From: Symbiodinium natans | Taxonomy: Eukaryota; Sar; Dinophyceae; Suessiales; Symbiodiniaceae | NCBI GenBank assembly: GCA_905221605.1 | Contig: CAJNDS010000046.1 | Coordinates: 1 to 62,000 of the forward strand | Reading direction: 5' to 3' | DNA: 62,000 nt | In this document: piece by piece, positions 7,007 to 15,238 of the stretch | Layout of the letters: every line of letters begins with the position of its first letter | Position numbering within the stretch: the first letter of the stretch is position 1 | The notes under the pieces: generated by a model | Told to the model about the DNA's origin: nothing | The model's input: the letters and a program-made list of their open reading frames with translations, nothing else | The model's database searches: none | Translations under genes and position numbers: made by a program

Positions 7007-7718
7007 CGTTTGGACTGTATAATATGTCATGTCTTGTACTGCAGCAAGCAACAACGTCTCGGCGCCTTACTTGTGGAATTGGGGCTCACATGCTAATCGG
7101 CCTAAAGACTTCCGGCTCTGAAGTGGGGCTCCTTCTATGTTGCACGTCACAGCACGAACATAACACGCAGAACGAGAGCCAGACATCATACGAACGCGAC
7201 TTCTCAGATAACCAGCCATGCAGGAACCATTTCTTGCACCGCCCCGGCCCCCCCCCCCCCCCCAACCCCCCTCCTGCCCCCCTTTTTCGGCAGAACGACG
7301 CCTGGGGGGTCCAGTTTCTCACTGGATGATGTCGAGTGTGCAAATCCAACGAAGTTATGAAAACATGTGCAACGTCAGGAATGCACTATGCGATTTGGAC
7401 TTCACGATCATGATGAGCTTCCGCGCAAAAAAGCAGCTGCGCCCGCTATCTTTTTCTATCTTTTTTTTATCTTTTGTATCTTCTTTCATCTACTTGCAAG
7501 TTATATGTTTACTTGGAGAACATATATGTGCGTGTAAATGCATGCAAGATGATTTGAACATAGCATGAGATGCAAGGGATGCTAACCCGCATAGCATGGG
7601 ATACCATGCCACTTGCTATCCACTGCAACTTTCCTATCTTGCCTTAGAGCCAATTAGTATTGAGGCCGGTTAGTTTAACGAGGAACATTCCCAACCCCAA
7701 ACCCTTTTTTAACGCCTT
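7007..7718. other. Strand-switch region between minus array and plus channel gene
   Basis: About 700 bp with lower G/C than its flanks, a C-run at 7249-7263 and a T-rich stretch at 7448-7490. Coding direction changes from minus (left) to plus (right). It should contain divergent promoters if both blocks are transcribed, but no motif is convincing. Confidence 0.5.
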
Positions 7719-7730
7719 CCAGGCTACCAG

Positions 7731-7782
7731 CGCTACGAGGACTACAGCGCTGGGCAGTGGGAAGCTGCCAGGAGGATCTGAA
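7731..7782 (+). CDS. Candidate exon, channel copy 1 (pore turret)
   Basis: After an acceptor (gccttccag) the frame reads YQRYEDYSAGQWEAARR and then meets GAT-CTG-A. It lies directly upstream of the pore exon, where the S5-pore loop would be encoded, but no counterpart was found in copy 2. Confidence 0.35.
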
Positions 7783-7825
7783 GGCTAATGGTCCAGTGTG
7801 AGAGGAGCATCCCGGTGAATCGCGG

Positions 7826-8145
7826 CTTTAGGGTTTAGGGTTTTAGGTTTAGGGTTTGAGGTTTTGGGTTTTAGGGTTTAGGGTTTTAGGGTTTAGGGTT
7901 TAGGTTTAGGGATTTTAGGGTTGGGTTTTAGGGTTTAGGGTTTTAGGGTTTTAGGGTTTTTAGGGTTTTAGGTTTTAGGGTTTAGGGTTTTAGGTGTTAG
8001 GTTTTAGGGTTTTAGGGTTTTCGGGGTTTCGGGTTCTTTTAGGGTTTTTAGGGTTTTAGGTTTTCGGGTTTTAGGGTTTTAGGGTTTTAGGGGTTTTTAG
8101 GGTTTTAGGGTTTTGGGTTGGGTTTGGGTTTAGGGTTTAGGGGTT
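7826..8145 (+). repeat. TTTTAGGG/TTTAGGG variant array
   Basis: About 320 bp of mixed 7- and 8-bp telomere-like units (TTTAGGG, TTTTAGGG, TTTCGGG) inside the 5' flank or intron of channel copy 1. Confidence 0.85.
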
Positions 8146-8229
8146 GAAAAGGAAATCGGGACTTGCAGTTAGGGAGTGGTGGTGGACTCAGTTTGGTTGA
8201 GTGTTGTTTCGGGGGCTTGGGGAAGGCAG

Positions 8230-8336
8230 TGGGGGGGGGGGGGGGCCGGGGGGGGGGGGGCCGGGGGGTGGGGGGGGGGCCGGGCAGCCGGGGGGGGGGG
8301 GGGGGCGGGGGGGGGGGGGGCCGGGGGGGGCGGGGC
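8230..8336 (+). repeat. G-rich tract with G-runs
   Basis: About 107 bp made almost only of G runs of 6-14 broken by CC or single T/C. Strong G-quadruplex potential on the plus strand. Confidence 0.8.
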
Positions 8337-8522
8337 TGGAATTCATTTAGGATTGAAGTAGACCTGAGCGTTCCTCCTTGCGCTCCCGCAACCCCCTGTT
8401 CCCCCCGCTGAAGTACCAAACCAAACCCAATCTAAGCTCTTATTTCTATACAGCCCCGACAACCCTTACCCTTAATGTTAGCCCGAATAGCCCTACACCC
8501 AAAACGCGAAACCCTACCAAAG

Positions 8523-8588
8523 GCATGATGACGCTCTTCATGTCCATCTCCGGTGGGCTGTCTTGGGAAGAGGCCCTCCAACCTCTTC
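8523..8588 (+). CDS. Channel copy 1: pore helix / selectivity filter exon
   Basis: Encodes MMTLFMSISGGLSW then EEALQPL. It aligns with the copy 2 exon at 48722 plus the start of 49207. This is the P-loop of a six-transmembrane voltage-gated cation channel. The usual acidic residue before the Trp of dinoflagellate-type filters is Ser here (GGLSW). Acceptor AG at 8521-8522; donor GC (CTTC then GCCTCT). The split Arg codon C|GA joins to the next exon. Copy 2 has an intron after the Trp; copy 1 does not. Confidence 0.85.
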
Positions 8589-9382
8589 GCCTCTGGTCTC
8601 AAAGCTGGCTAAGCTGGCTGCTTCATTTAGGGTTTAGGGTTTCGGGTTTTGGAGTTGTCTTTGTGAGGTGTGGGTTGCCCTCAGAATCTTAAACCGGAGC
8701 TGAAGGAACCCGTGCTCCGAACAGTTCAATCACAAGTCCGGAGTGCACATGTCCCAGGTAGGATAGGGGGGACCCTTAAAAGGGAACCCCTTCTTAACCC
8801 TCTTCTGGCTCTCTTAAACAGGGACCTTATTCAGAGGGTCTATGTCCCCAAGGGTCCCCCTAATCCTATCCCCTAACATGTTCACCCGCCAGCTCTGGCT
8901 AAGGCGTGGGGTGGGATGGAGCTACCAAGGTTAAGGACTCGCGGGACACTTTCAGAGGCTGACAGATGTGAGGGTCTAAGGAGTCAAGGTGCCAAGGCAG
9001 TATCTCCAACCGACTGCCATTCTACCTAAATTCATGTTAGATTTGGGGCCGCGCTATTGTACCACTTTCTTACACTCGAGTGTACAAACAGACATCCATC
9101 CCCACATCTATCTGGGCTTGGAGCTGCTCCTAGTATTTGTATTCATGTCACATGTGGCATTGTATTTTCCGGTATTTTGTAGTGGCGCCGCGTGAAGGTT
9201 GTACAGGCGGTGCACATAAACCGAGATATTGAACAAATCGATTCAAATCCCATGTCGACCATCAGGTTCTTGGCACGTGTATTTCATGCGGTTTCTAGAT
9301 GAATAAATACATAGATAATTAATTAAATAAATAGATCAATAAATAAGTATAAAATAAATATAAATAAATCAATAAATAAATA

Positions 9383-9415
<33 letters not shown>

Positions 9416-9537
9416 TGACATGCATGTATGTATGGTATGTGCGTAGTTAACCTTTTGACTCAATGTGCAATACGACCATATCTTGTTCTACGGCATCTTA
9501 TGCCAAACGCCCTCCCATCACTGAAGAGCCGGCTAAG
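8589..9537. other. Intron, channel copy 1 (pore to S6)
   Basis: GC-AG intron of 949 bp. Holds a short TTTAGGG block, one inverted-repeat element (8759-8876) and an AT-rich AAATA/TA tract at ~9298-9412. The short open frame at 8989-9195 is hydrophobic but not needed for the channel reading. Confidence 0.6.
8759..8876. mobile_element. MITE/introner-like element, family 6
   Basis: Terminal inverted repeats: left TAGGATAGGGGGGACCCTT, right end is the reverse complement of TAGGATTAGGGGGACCCTT. Total ~118 bp, no coding capacity. Only copy recognised. Confidence 0.6.
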
Positions 9538-9608
9538 GAGAAGTCTCCTCACTGGCCGCGGCGTGCATGATTGTGTTCATCGTAATCACCGTGTTTGCGG
9601 TCATGAAC
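9538..9608 (+). CDS. Channel copy 1: S6 exon
   Basis: Reads (R)EVSSLAAACMIVFIVIT then VFAVMN, a typical hydrophobic S6 pore-lining helix ending in the conserved Asn. Copy 2 encodes REISGVAAAFM + YIVITVFAVLN from two exons. Acceptor ctaag, donor GA (AAC then GAAGCC). Frame joins to the 10-nt microexon that follows. Confidence 0.85.
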
Positions 9609-10106
9609 GAAGCCCTTCTGAATCTAGGGTCCATGTGTTGAGGCCCACCGAGCTCAGGCTTTGGGGATTGGAGTTTCGCCTCTACTTTGGGGATTGAAAG
9701 ATCCCGTTGTCGTCACACCATGGTCATTGGCTCCACCATCTGGGCTTGAAACTGGGATTCAGGGTGTGGGGTTTATGATGTAGGGTTCAGGGCTGCGACT
9801 AAGGGTTTGGGGCGGCTATTGGGTTCAGGCATGCTTGTGCAAGCTCTAAACCTCCAAGGGCCTATAAAGGTGACAAATCCCAGCGCTAGGGCGCCCAGTG
9901 GGTCCCTATGCCCTTTTCGGCGGGTCGGATCCCCACGAGAGGCCTTAAACAAGAAGGGTTTAGGGTTTATTTAGGGTTTGGGGTTTACGGCTTTCTTGCT
10001 CCGAGGCTGACTTGGGAACCTTAAACAGCGAAGCAAAGGTAAGGTCCGGAGGGTCTTGAGACAACCACAGCTAAACTGTCTAACCTCGATAAAGCCATCC
10101 ACCGAG

Positions 10107-10116
10107 GTGGTCACCG
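10107..10116 (+). CDS. Channel copy 1: 10-nt microexon (V-V-T-G)
   Basis: GTGGTCACCG between accgag and GTGCC. It supplies Val-Val-Thr and the first base of Gly, exactly the residues missing between ...FAVMN and VFCNTAIE. Copy 2 encodes the same N-V-V-T-G inside one exon (50308-50353). Its match in frame, length and residues makes it convincing despite its size. Confidence 0.7.
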
Positions 10117-10662
10117 GTGCCTGTGCTGTACTTGGCAGCTTTTCGTGCTTCACCCTAAATCCTATAAACCCTATACATCATAGAAGCCCTATAAGCCTTG
10201 CACCAGAACCGTATGCTTGCAAACCTCAAATTTTCGCGCTCCTGTTGTCTGGGATCGTCCTGAGGCTTTATGGACCGGATTCTGTGAAGAAGGGTTGTTT
10301 AGGATTCGAGTGACCCTAATTCCTAAACCTTAACCCCGAACCCCCCAACCATAAGCCCTCAAATGCCTCAAGCCCTTAGAGACCCCACTCTCAGGGTGTA
10401 GGGTTTAGGAGTTATGGTCGCTCAGCGACGCATTTTTGATCGCGAGAGCTGGCAATGTGAGCAAACCTATACTTCTGTTTGGCGGTATATTTACTATATA
10501 CTGACTATATATTGACTATTCCTTCTCTTGCAGCCTAGCTGCCTACGTCCTTCTTCTCACTGGGTAAGTGGGCGGCTTCGTCAAAGATTGTCCATTTGGG
10601 GGCTGCTGGCACCGGAACAAATTTCAGGAGAAGACTCCGCGCAACAGCTTGCAACAGCTTAG

Positions 10663-10706
10663 GTGTCTTCTGCAACACGGCTATCGAGAATGCCAGGGCC
10701 GACAAG
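10663..10706 (+). CDS. Channel copy 1: post-S6 exon
   Basis: Encodes (G)VFCNTAIENARADK, the cytoplasmic end of S6 and start of the C-terminal helix. Acceptor ttag; donor GA (AAG then GACG). Copy 2 counterpart at 51095-51136 differs only by Arg/Lys. Confidence 0.85.
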
Positions 10707-11084
10707 GACGTTTTAGAGGTTTTCAGGTCTTGGGGTTTAGGACTCGGTTCTTGGACCGCGTTCACCAGCGTCGGCTGTCTGAAGCACCAGACTACTGGAC
10801 CTGCAGCCCTTCAATACAAATCCCCGCCAGAACCCTTCAGCTCAAGCCTAAACACCCTAACCCGAAACCCTAAACTTCCACGGTTCGTCTTCGGTCGTGG
10901 GTAAAAGCCCACAGACACAAGCATGACATTTGAGAAGAACCTGGACACCCAACGCCCTAAGCTCTAAATCCGAAACCCAAAACCCTGAACTCTAAACCCC
11001 AAACCCTAAACTCCAAACCGCAAAGTCTACAGCCCCAACCTCGACCCTAAGCGGATCTTCTGCCTACCGATGGAGCTTCACAAA

Positions 11085-11167
11085 TGGGGTTTATATAGAT
11101 CCCACATAGTAGGATTCCCCTATCTCAAGGGCCCCAATGAGGTACTCCGATTTTCGGAAATCCCCCA
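11085..11167. mobile_element. Family 5 inverted-repeat element, copy a (reverse)
   Basis: Shares the right half (aggtactccga, ttttcggaaatccccc) with copies at 30198 and 53357. Left end is degraded. Lies in the ADK|DIA intron of channel copy 1. Confidence 0.5.
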
Positions 11168-11322
11168 TACAATGCCTCAGCCTCAGCTGGCAAACCCACA
11201 GCCTAACCGTGCCTCGCCCTCCACCAGCATGTCACCATCATAAGGAGTTTGGGGTTTAGGGTTTAGTGTTTAGGGTTTGGGGTTTAGGGCTTAGGGCTTT
11301 GGGTTTAGGTCCGCAGCCACAG

Positions 11323-11377
11323 GATATTGCCATCATGAAGCAGATGCACAAGCACGCAGCACAGGTGGAGTCGCTCA
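11323..11377 (+). CDS. Channel copy 1: C-terminal helix exon
   Basis: Encodes DIAIMKQMHKHAAQVESL plus one base of Arg. Acceptor ccacag; donor GC (CTCA then GCAGC). Copy 2 has KQMQKHRTQV here and then an intron that copy 1 lacks. Confidence 0.85.
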
Positions 11378-11412
11378 GCAGCTGGGCAGCGTTGCAGGGG
11401 CCCTTGGTGAAA

Positions 11413-11728
11413 GCCCTACAGTTCCTAAACCCTTAAGCCCTTCAACCCTACACCCTACACCCTTAAACACTTAAACCCTTAAACCCTTAAATCCTTGAAC
11501 CCTTCAACCCTTCAACCCTTAAACCTTTAAACCCTTAAACCCTTCAACCCTTCAACCCTTCAACCCTTAAACCCCTAAACCCTTAAACCCTTAAACCCTT
11601 GAACCCCTAAGCCCCTAAACCCTTAAACTCTCAAACCTTAACTCTCAAACCTTAAACCCTAAACCCTAAACCCTAAACCCTAAACCCTAAACCCTAAACC
11701 CTAAACCCCTAAACCCCTAAACCCTAAG
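11413..11728 (-). repeat. CCCTTAAA then CCCTAAA array
   Basis: Starts with 8-bp units CCCTTAAA/CCCTTCAA (11413-11640) and grades into pure CCCTAAA (11650-11728). Fills the intron upstream of the first EF-hand exon of copy 1. Confidence 0.85.
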
Positions 11729-11734
11729 CCAAAG

Positions 11735-11796
11735 GAGCCGTCTTCACGGAGATCGACACGCGGAAGTCGAAGCAAGTTAGCATGCCGGAGCTCAAG
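11735..11796 (+). CDS. Channel copy 1: first EF-hand exon (degenerate loop)
   Basis: Encodes (R)AVFTEIDTRKSKQVSM then PELK. The 12-residue loop DTRKSKQVSMPE has Arg at position 3 and Lys at position 6 (normally Gly), so calcium binding is doubtful. Copy 2 has DVNQSKLVNLHE. Donor GC. Confidence 0.85.
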
Positions 11797-11804
11797 GCCC
11801 TTGG

Positions 11805-11925
11805 GATTTAGGGTTTAGGGTTTGGGGTTTAGGGTTTAGGGTTTGGGGTTCAGGGTTTAGGGTTTAGGGTTTAGGGTTTAGGGTTTAGGGTCCTAAACCC
11901 TAAACCCTAAACCCTAAACCGTGGA
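11805..11925. repeat. Head-to-head telomere-like inverted array
   Basis: TTTAGGG units (11805-11889) run directly into CCCTAAA units (11890-11920), forming a large palindrome inside an intron. Confidence 0.8.
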
Positions 11926-12019
11926 TGTTGGTCTTTATCTGTAAACGCTTGCGCGCGCCGCCTTGCCAGCCGGGCCGGCCCAAGACTTGGGACGTGCACG
12001 TCGGCAGCGATGCACCTCG

Positions 12020-12723
12020 GAGTTGCTAGGTTTAGGGTTTAGGGTTTAGGGTGTAGGGTGTAGGGTTTAGGGTTTAGGGTTTAGGGTTTAGGGCCAGATG
12101 TGCAAAGCGACCGCAAGTCGAGGACGAAGACGCCAGGGAGCAGCCGACCCCCGAAAAACCCTGACGCCCTTGAAGCTACAGGGACAGTGTGCTTGGGGAA
12201 TGTGTCGGCTTGGGCCGCAGCCCTGCTTTGGCCATGAGACTAGCAATAATTTGAAGGTTTTTGGGTTTGGGTTCAGGTGCGAAAAAATCCGGTGCACTTG
12301 TTGTCTGTGCTCCTGTGCTTGTTGCCAAGTGAAGCTTGGGTAGGGTGCCCGTGGGAGCTGCCAAGAAGTGAAAGGGACCGCAGGACCTGCCTCCCAAAGG
12401 GTTCTACTGTAGGTCACAGGCTTGGGAGCTTGGGAAGGGAGGAAGGAGACCAGCTTTGTCAGAGACCTTTCGGCCGGCGGCCGAGGCGAATTATGGCTTT
12501 AGGGCATTTAGCGGTGTTTATAGGTACACCTAAAAGGCCTGAAACCCTAAACTCAAAACCCCTTAAGGGGCCCCTTAAGCCCCTTGAACCTCCTGATCCC
12601 CTGAAACCCTAAAACCAGGACCCTAAGGAAGCTGTTAGCCCTAAACCTTACACCCCAAGTAGCATGTCGGGTGTGGGGTTTAGGGTTTGGGGTTTAGGGT
12701 TTAGGGATATCAGCGGGTATCAG
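12020..12723. other. Rest of intron before ELASFM exon, copy 1
   Basis: Contains TTTAGGG blocks at 12030-12093, 12674-12706 and scattered diverged units. Open frames at 12098-12417 overlap on both strands and do not fit the channel; no gene assigned. Confidence 0.45.
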
Positions 12724-12783
12724 GAAGCCATGTCCGAGCAGAAGCTCGCAAGCTTCATGGAGTCGATGGACATCTCAACCAAG
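12724..12783 (+). CDS. Channel copy 1: inter-EF-hand helix exon
   Basis: Encodes EAMSEQKLASFMESMDISTK. Acceptor tatcag; donor GT (AAG then GTCAGC). In copy 2 the same peptide is split after SFM instead, and is continuous with DIWTLF. Phase 0 on both sides. Confidence 0.9.
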
Positions 12784-13932
12784 GTCAGCAAAAGGTTTTA
12801 GGGTTTAGGGTTTAGGGTTAGGGGTTCCAAGATTTGCAGGGGTTCGTGGTTTGTGGTTTGGGTTTAGGGCCAAGAGTTCTATCGGTTTGCGTGTTTCAAG
12901 GCCACGTAGGCCCTTGGGCAGTTTCCATGTTCCGTTTCTTTGGAGGTAGAGGCGGTTTCGGAGTGCATGTTTTTTTTGTTCATCTGGGTTCAAGAGGACT
13001 TGTTTAGGCACATTTTCATAAGCCTTAATCAGGGATTTGCGTCCATGTGCTCTTTGTTAGCCTGACAAAAACGCAACAAAACCTGACAAAACACAACAAA
13101 ACCTGACAAAAGCCCAACAAAACCTGACAAATGCATCATCTGACAAAAAACACATAATCGCCATCAGTGAAGGCAATTTCTCGTCGCACAAATCACACTG
13201 AGGGTGCTTTCACAAATCGGACATCGGGTGTGCAAACCTGGGCAAGCAGTGTTTGGAGCACTACAGCCTGACATTTTCCCACTGCAGCCTGACCTTTTCC
13301 CACCATTTCAGTGATAACTACATCCTCACATTTTGTGGCCTCAACCTGACCTGACCTAACATTTCCCACCCTTTCCCCACTACAACCTGATACTTTCCCA
13401 CTGAAACCTGACATTTTCCCACTAATACCTGACATTTTCCCACTAACACCTGACATTTTCCCACTAAAACCTGACATTTTCCCACTAAAACCTGACATTT
13501 TCCCACTTTTCGGTCGTGCCTCAGGCACACCAAAATAAACATAGACTTGAGTTTAAAGAGGAACGAAACGCTGCCCTTTTTTCGAGCACTCCCACTTTTC
13601 GGCCGGGTGGATGAGCGAGCAGCATAGGCCATGGACATCGAAGGGCCAATCCAGACTGCTGGGTTTAGGGTTTAGGTTTGATGGCACCAACGAAATCCCA
13701 AAGCTACCTTGGGAGGGAATGTGTCAGGTTTTTCCGGTTTGTGACAACCCGTTTTTTCATGTGAAGAGTACCCTTTTTGAAAGGCACAACTCACGAACAT
13801 CTAAGAATTAAGGCACAACCTTCGTTGTGTGCGTGTGTGGCGAGGGGTGCCTGTGCTGAAGGGTTTCGGATTTTTTGGCCAGCTTATGGGTTCAGGGCGC
13901 ATAGAGGCATGCTTTGCCAATGCATCCGCGAG
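12784..13932. other. Intron in copy 1 only (STK|DIW)
   Basis: 1149-bp GT-AG intron absent from copy 2. Holds a TTTAGGG block, an acaaaacctgac repeat (13065-13135), a 21-bp minisatellite (13257-13505) and unassigned sequence. Confidence 0.7.
13257..13505. repeat. 21-bp minisatellite (CCTGACATTTTCCCACTAAAA)
   Basis: Roughly ten units, most regular at 13386-13505. On minus the unit is seven codons (KMSGFSG), which creates a spurious repetitive open frame. Confidence 0.8.
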
Positions 13933-13952
13933 GACATATGGACACTCTTCAT
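13933..13952 (+). CDS. Channel copy 1: 20-nt exon DIWTLF(M)
   Basis: GACATATGGACACTCTTCAT, acceptor cgcgag, donor GA. The split Met codon AT|G joins the second EF-hand exon. Copy 2 carries these codons at the end of exon 54965-55008. Confidence 0.8.
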
Positions 13953-14169
13953 GAGCCTCGGCTGATGAGCTAGCCGACCCTGGGATGACGGAACCCTGCC
14001 AGACCACCTGAAATCTAGGGTTCAAGAGTCCCCGAAAACCACTAATCCTTCAGCCCTGAACCCTAAACCCTAAACCCTAAACCCCAAACCCTAGACCCTA
14101 AACCCTAAACCCCTAAAGCCCCTTTAAGCCCATGCGGGAACCAAGCCTCGATGCTATCAAGGTGGTGAT

Positions 14170-14245
14170 TTACACAGGGTCCGAAACCGGGTTTAGGGTT
14201 TAGGGTTTAGGGTTTAGGGCTTAGGGTTTAGGGTTTAGGGTTTAG
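14170..14245 (+). repeat. TTTAGGG array
   Basis: Nearly perfect heptamers in the intron before the second EF hand; a CCCTAAA block lies at 14055-14120 in the same intron, so both orientations occur within one intron. Confidence 0.8.
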
Positions 14246-14435
14246 TAGTAAGAAGCAGGGTTCTAAGCATCCAAAAAATGGGACTGCTATGACTCCACAT
14301 CCTGACATCCAACTTGTTTAAGCCCCAGCTAGAGCTTCAGCAGTCCAACTCATAACCAGAGGCCTATCATTCTGATTCTTCCTGCTTCTATCCCAAGTAC
14401 CCCAAAAGTCCAGGGGTCAAATGTTTTGGGGCAAG

Positions 14436-14488
14436 GCTTCTCGACGCCGACGAGAGCGGAGAGATCAGTTTAGAGGAGTTCGTGTCAG
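14436..14488 (+). CDS. Channel copy 1: second EF-hand exon
   Basis: Encodes (M)LLDADESGEISLEEFVS. Loop DADESGEISLEE is a canonical 12-residue calcium loop (D1, D3, S5, G6, I8, E12). Acceptor gcaag; donor GC (TCAG then GCACGC). Confidence 0.9.
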
Positions 14489-14951
14489 GCACGCGTGGGA
14501 GGGTTGGGGATTTAGGGTAGGAGATGGGCAAGCCGCCCGCGTGTTCGTCGCTTGAGGTGGTGCTTAGGATTGGGGTTCTGGGTCAATATAGGGCATTTCC
14601 GATACCGATAGGTTGGCTATAGGTTCCCAACAAAGGTCGTCTTGTCTGTCTCAGGCACTTGTGTTAGAGGGTGCAGGGCGCGGCTTCGGCGGGGTTTTGG
14701 GTTTAGGGTTTGGGGTTTAGAGTTTAGGGTTTAGGGTTTAAACAACCCCCAACCAGACTTCGACCAAGGCGCCGGCCGTGTCTTGTCTTCGCCTTGACAT
14801 AGACGCCCCACCCTGAACCACCCGAACCCCGAGCTTCCCAACCTGAGACCTTGTTGTGGATTTTAGGGTTCAGGGTTCACGGATCCGAAAGCACCTCTGG
14901 GTTTTGAACCCTGAAATTTACTGTCTCCGTTGGGCTGCAATGGCCGTGCAG

Positions 14952-14997
14952 GCTGCATGCAGCTCGAGGGCCCCGCCAAGAGCATCCACTTGGCAAA
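14952..14997 (+). CDS. Channel copy 1: post-EF-hand exon
   Basis: Encodes (G)CMQLEGPAKSIHLAK. The CMQL/CMRL-x-GPAKS segment is typical after the second EF hand in this channel family. Acceptor gtgcag; donor GA (CAAA then GACTGG). Confidence 0.9.
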
Positions 14998-15147
14998 GAC
15001 TGGGGGTTGGGGGGAGGGGGGGGGGGTTGGGGGATGGCTGTAAACGTCTCCTTCCAACAAGTGGTTCAGAGTGCTTGGGCTTAGGCTGCATCATACATTG
15101 CACTGCGAAGGTCAGAGAACTAAAGCCCCCAATCCCTAAATCTTTTT

Positions 15148-15204
15148 AAGCCTGGAGTCATCCAGGATGCACCTAAACCTGTTTAAGCCTGAAGTGATCC
15201 AGGA
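15148..15204 (+). repeat. Duplicated 3' splice-site region
   Basis: Two ~27-nt near copies, ttaagcctggagtcatccag|gatgc at ~15145-15172 and ttaagcctgaagtgatccag|gatgc at ~15183-15207. Only the second leads into the channel frame. Confidence 0.6.
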
Positions 15205-15238
15205 TGCGCTATGAGAACAACATGCTCCGGAATGACGT
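15203..15238 (+). CDS. Channel copy 1: C-terminal helix exon
   Basis: Encodes (K)MRYENNMLRNDV. Matches copy 2 RHENNLMRRDI. The exact 3' end is not fixed (GTGACC or GACCTT could be the donor). Confidence 0.75.

Noticed and set aside
8105-8419. Pro-rich and Gly-rich ORFs
   Set aside because: Translation of G-runs; no codon bias or motif.
8989-9195. Hydrophobic ORF as alternative S6 of copy 1
   Set aside because: The exon at 9538-9608 gives a much better S6 and joins in frame on both sides.
13257-13505. CRISPR-like array
   Set aside because: No unique spacers; contiguous 21-bp minisatellite in a eukaryotic intron.
13193-13638. Minus-strand repetitive frames (MSGFSGK / KCQVLVG)
   Set aside because: Translation of the 21-bp minisatellite inside a channel intron; the period is a multiple of three, so all frames stay open.
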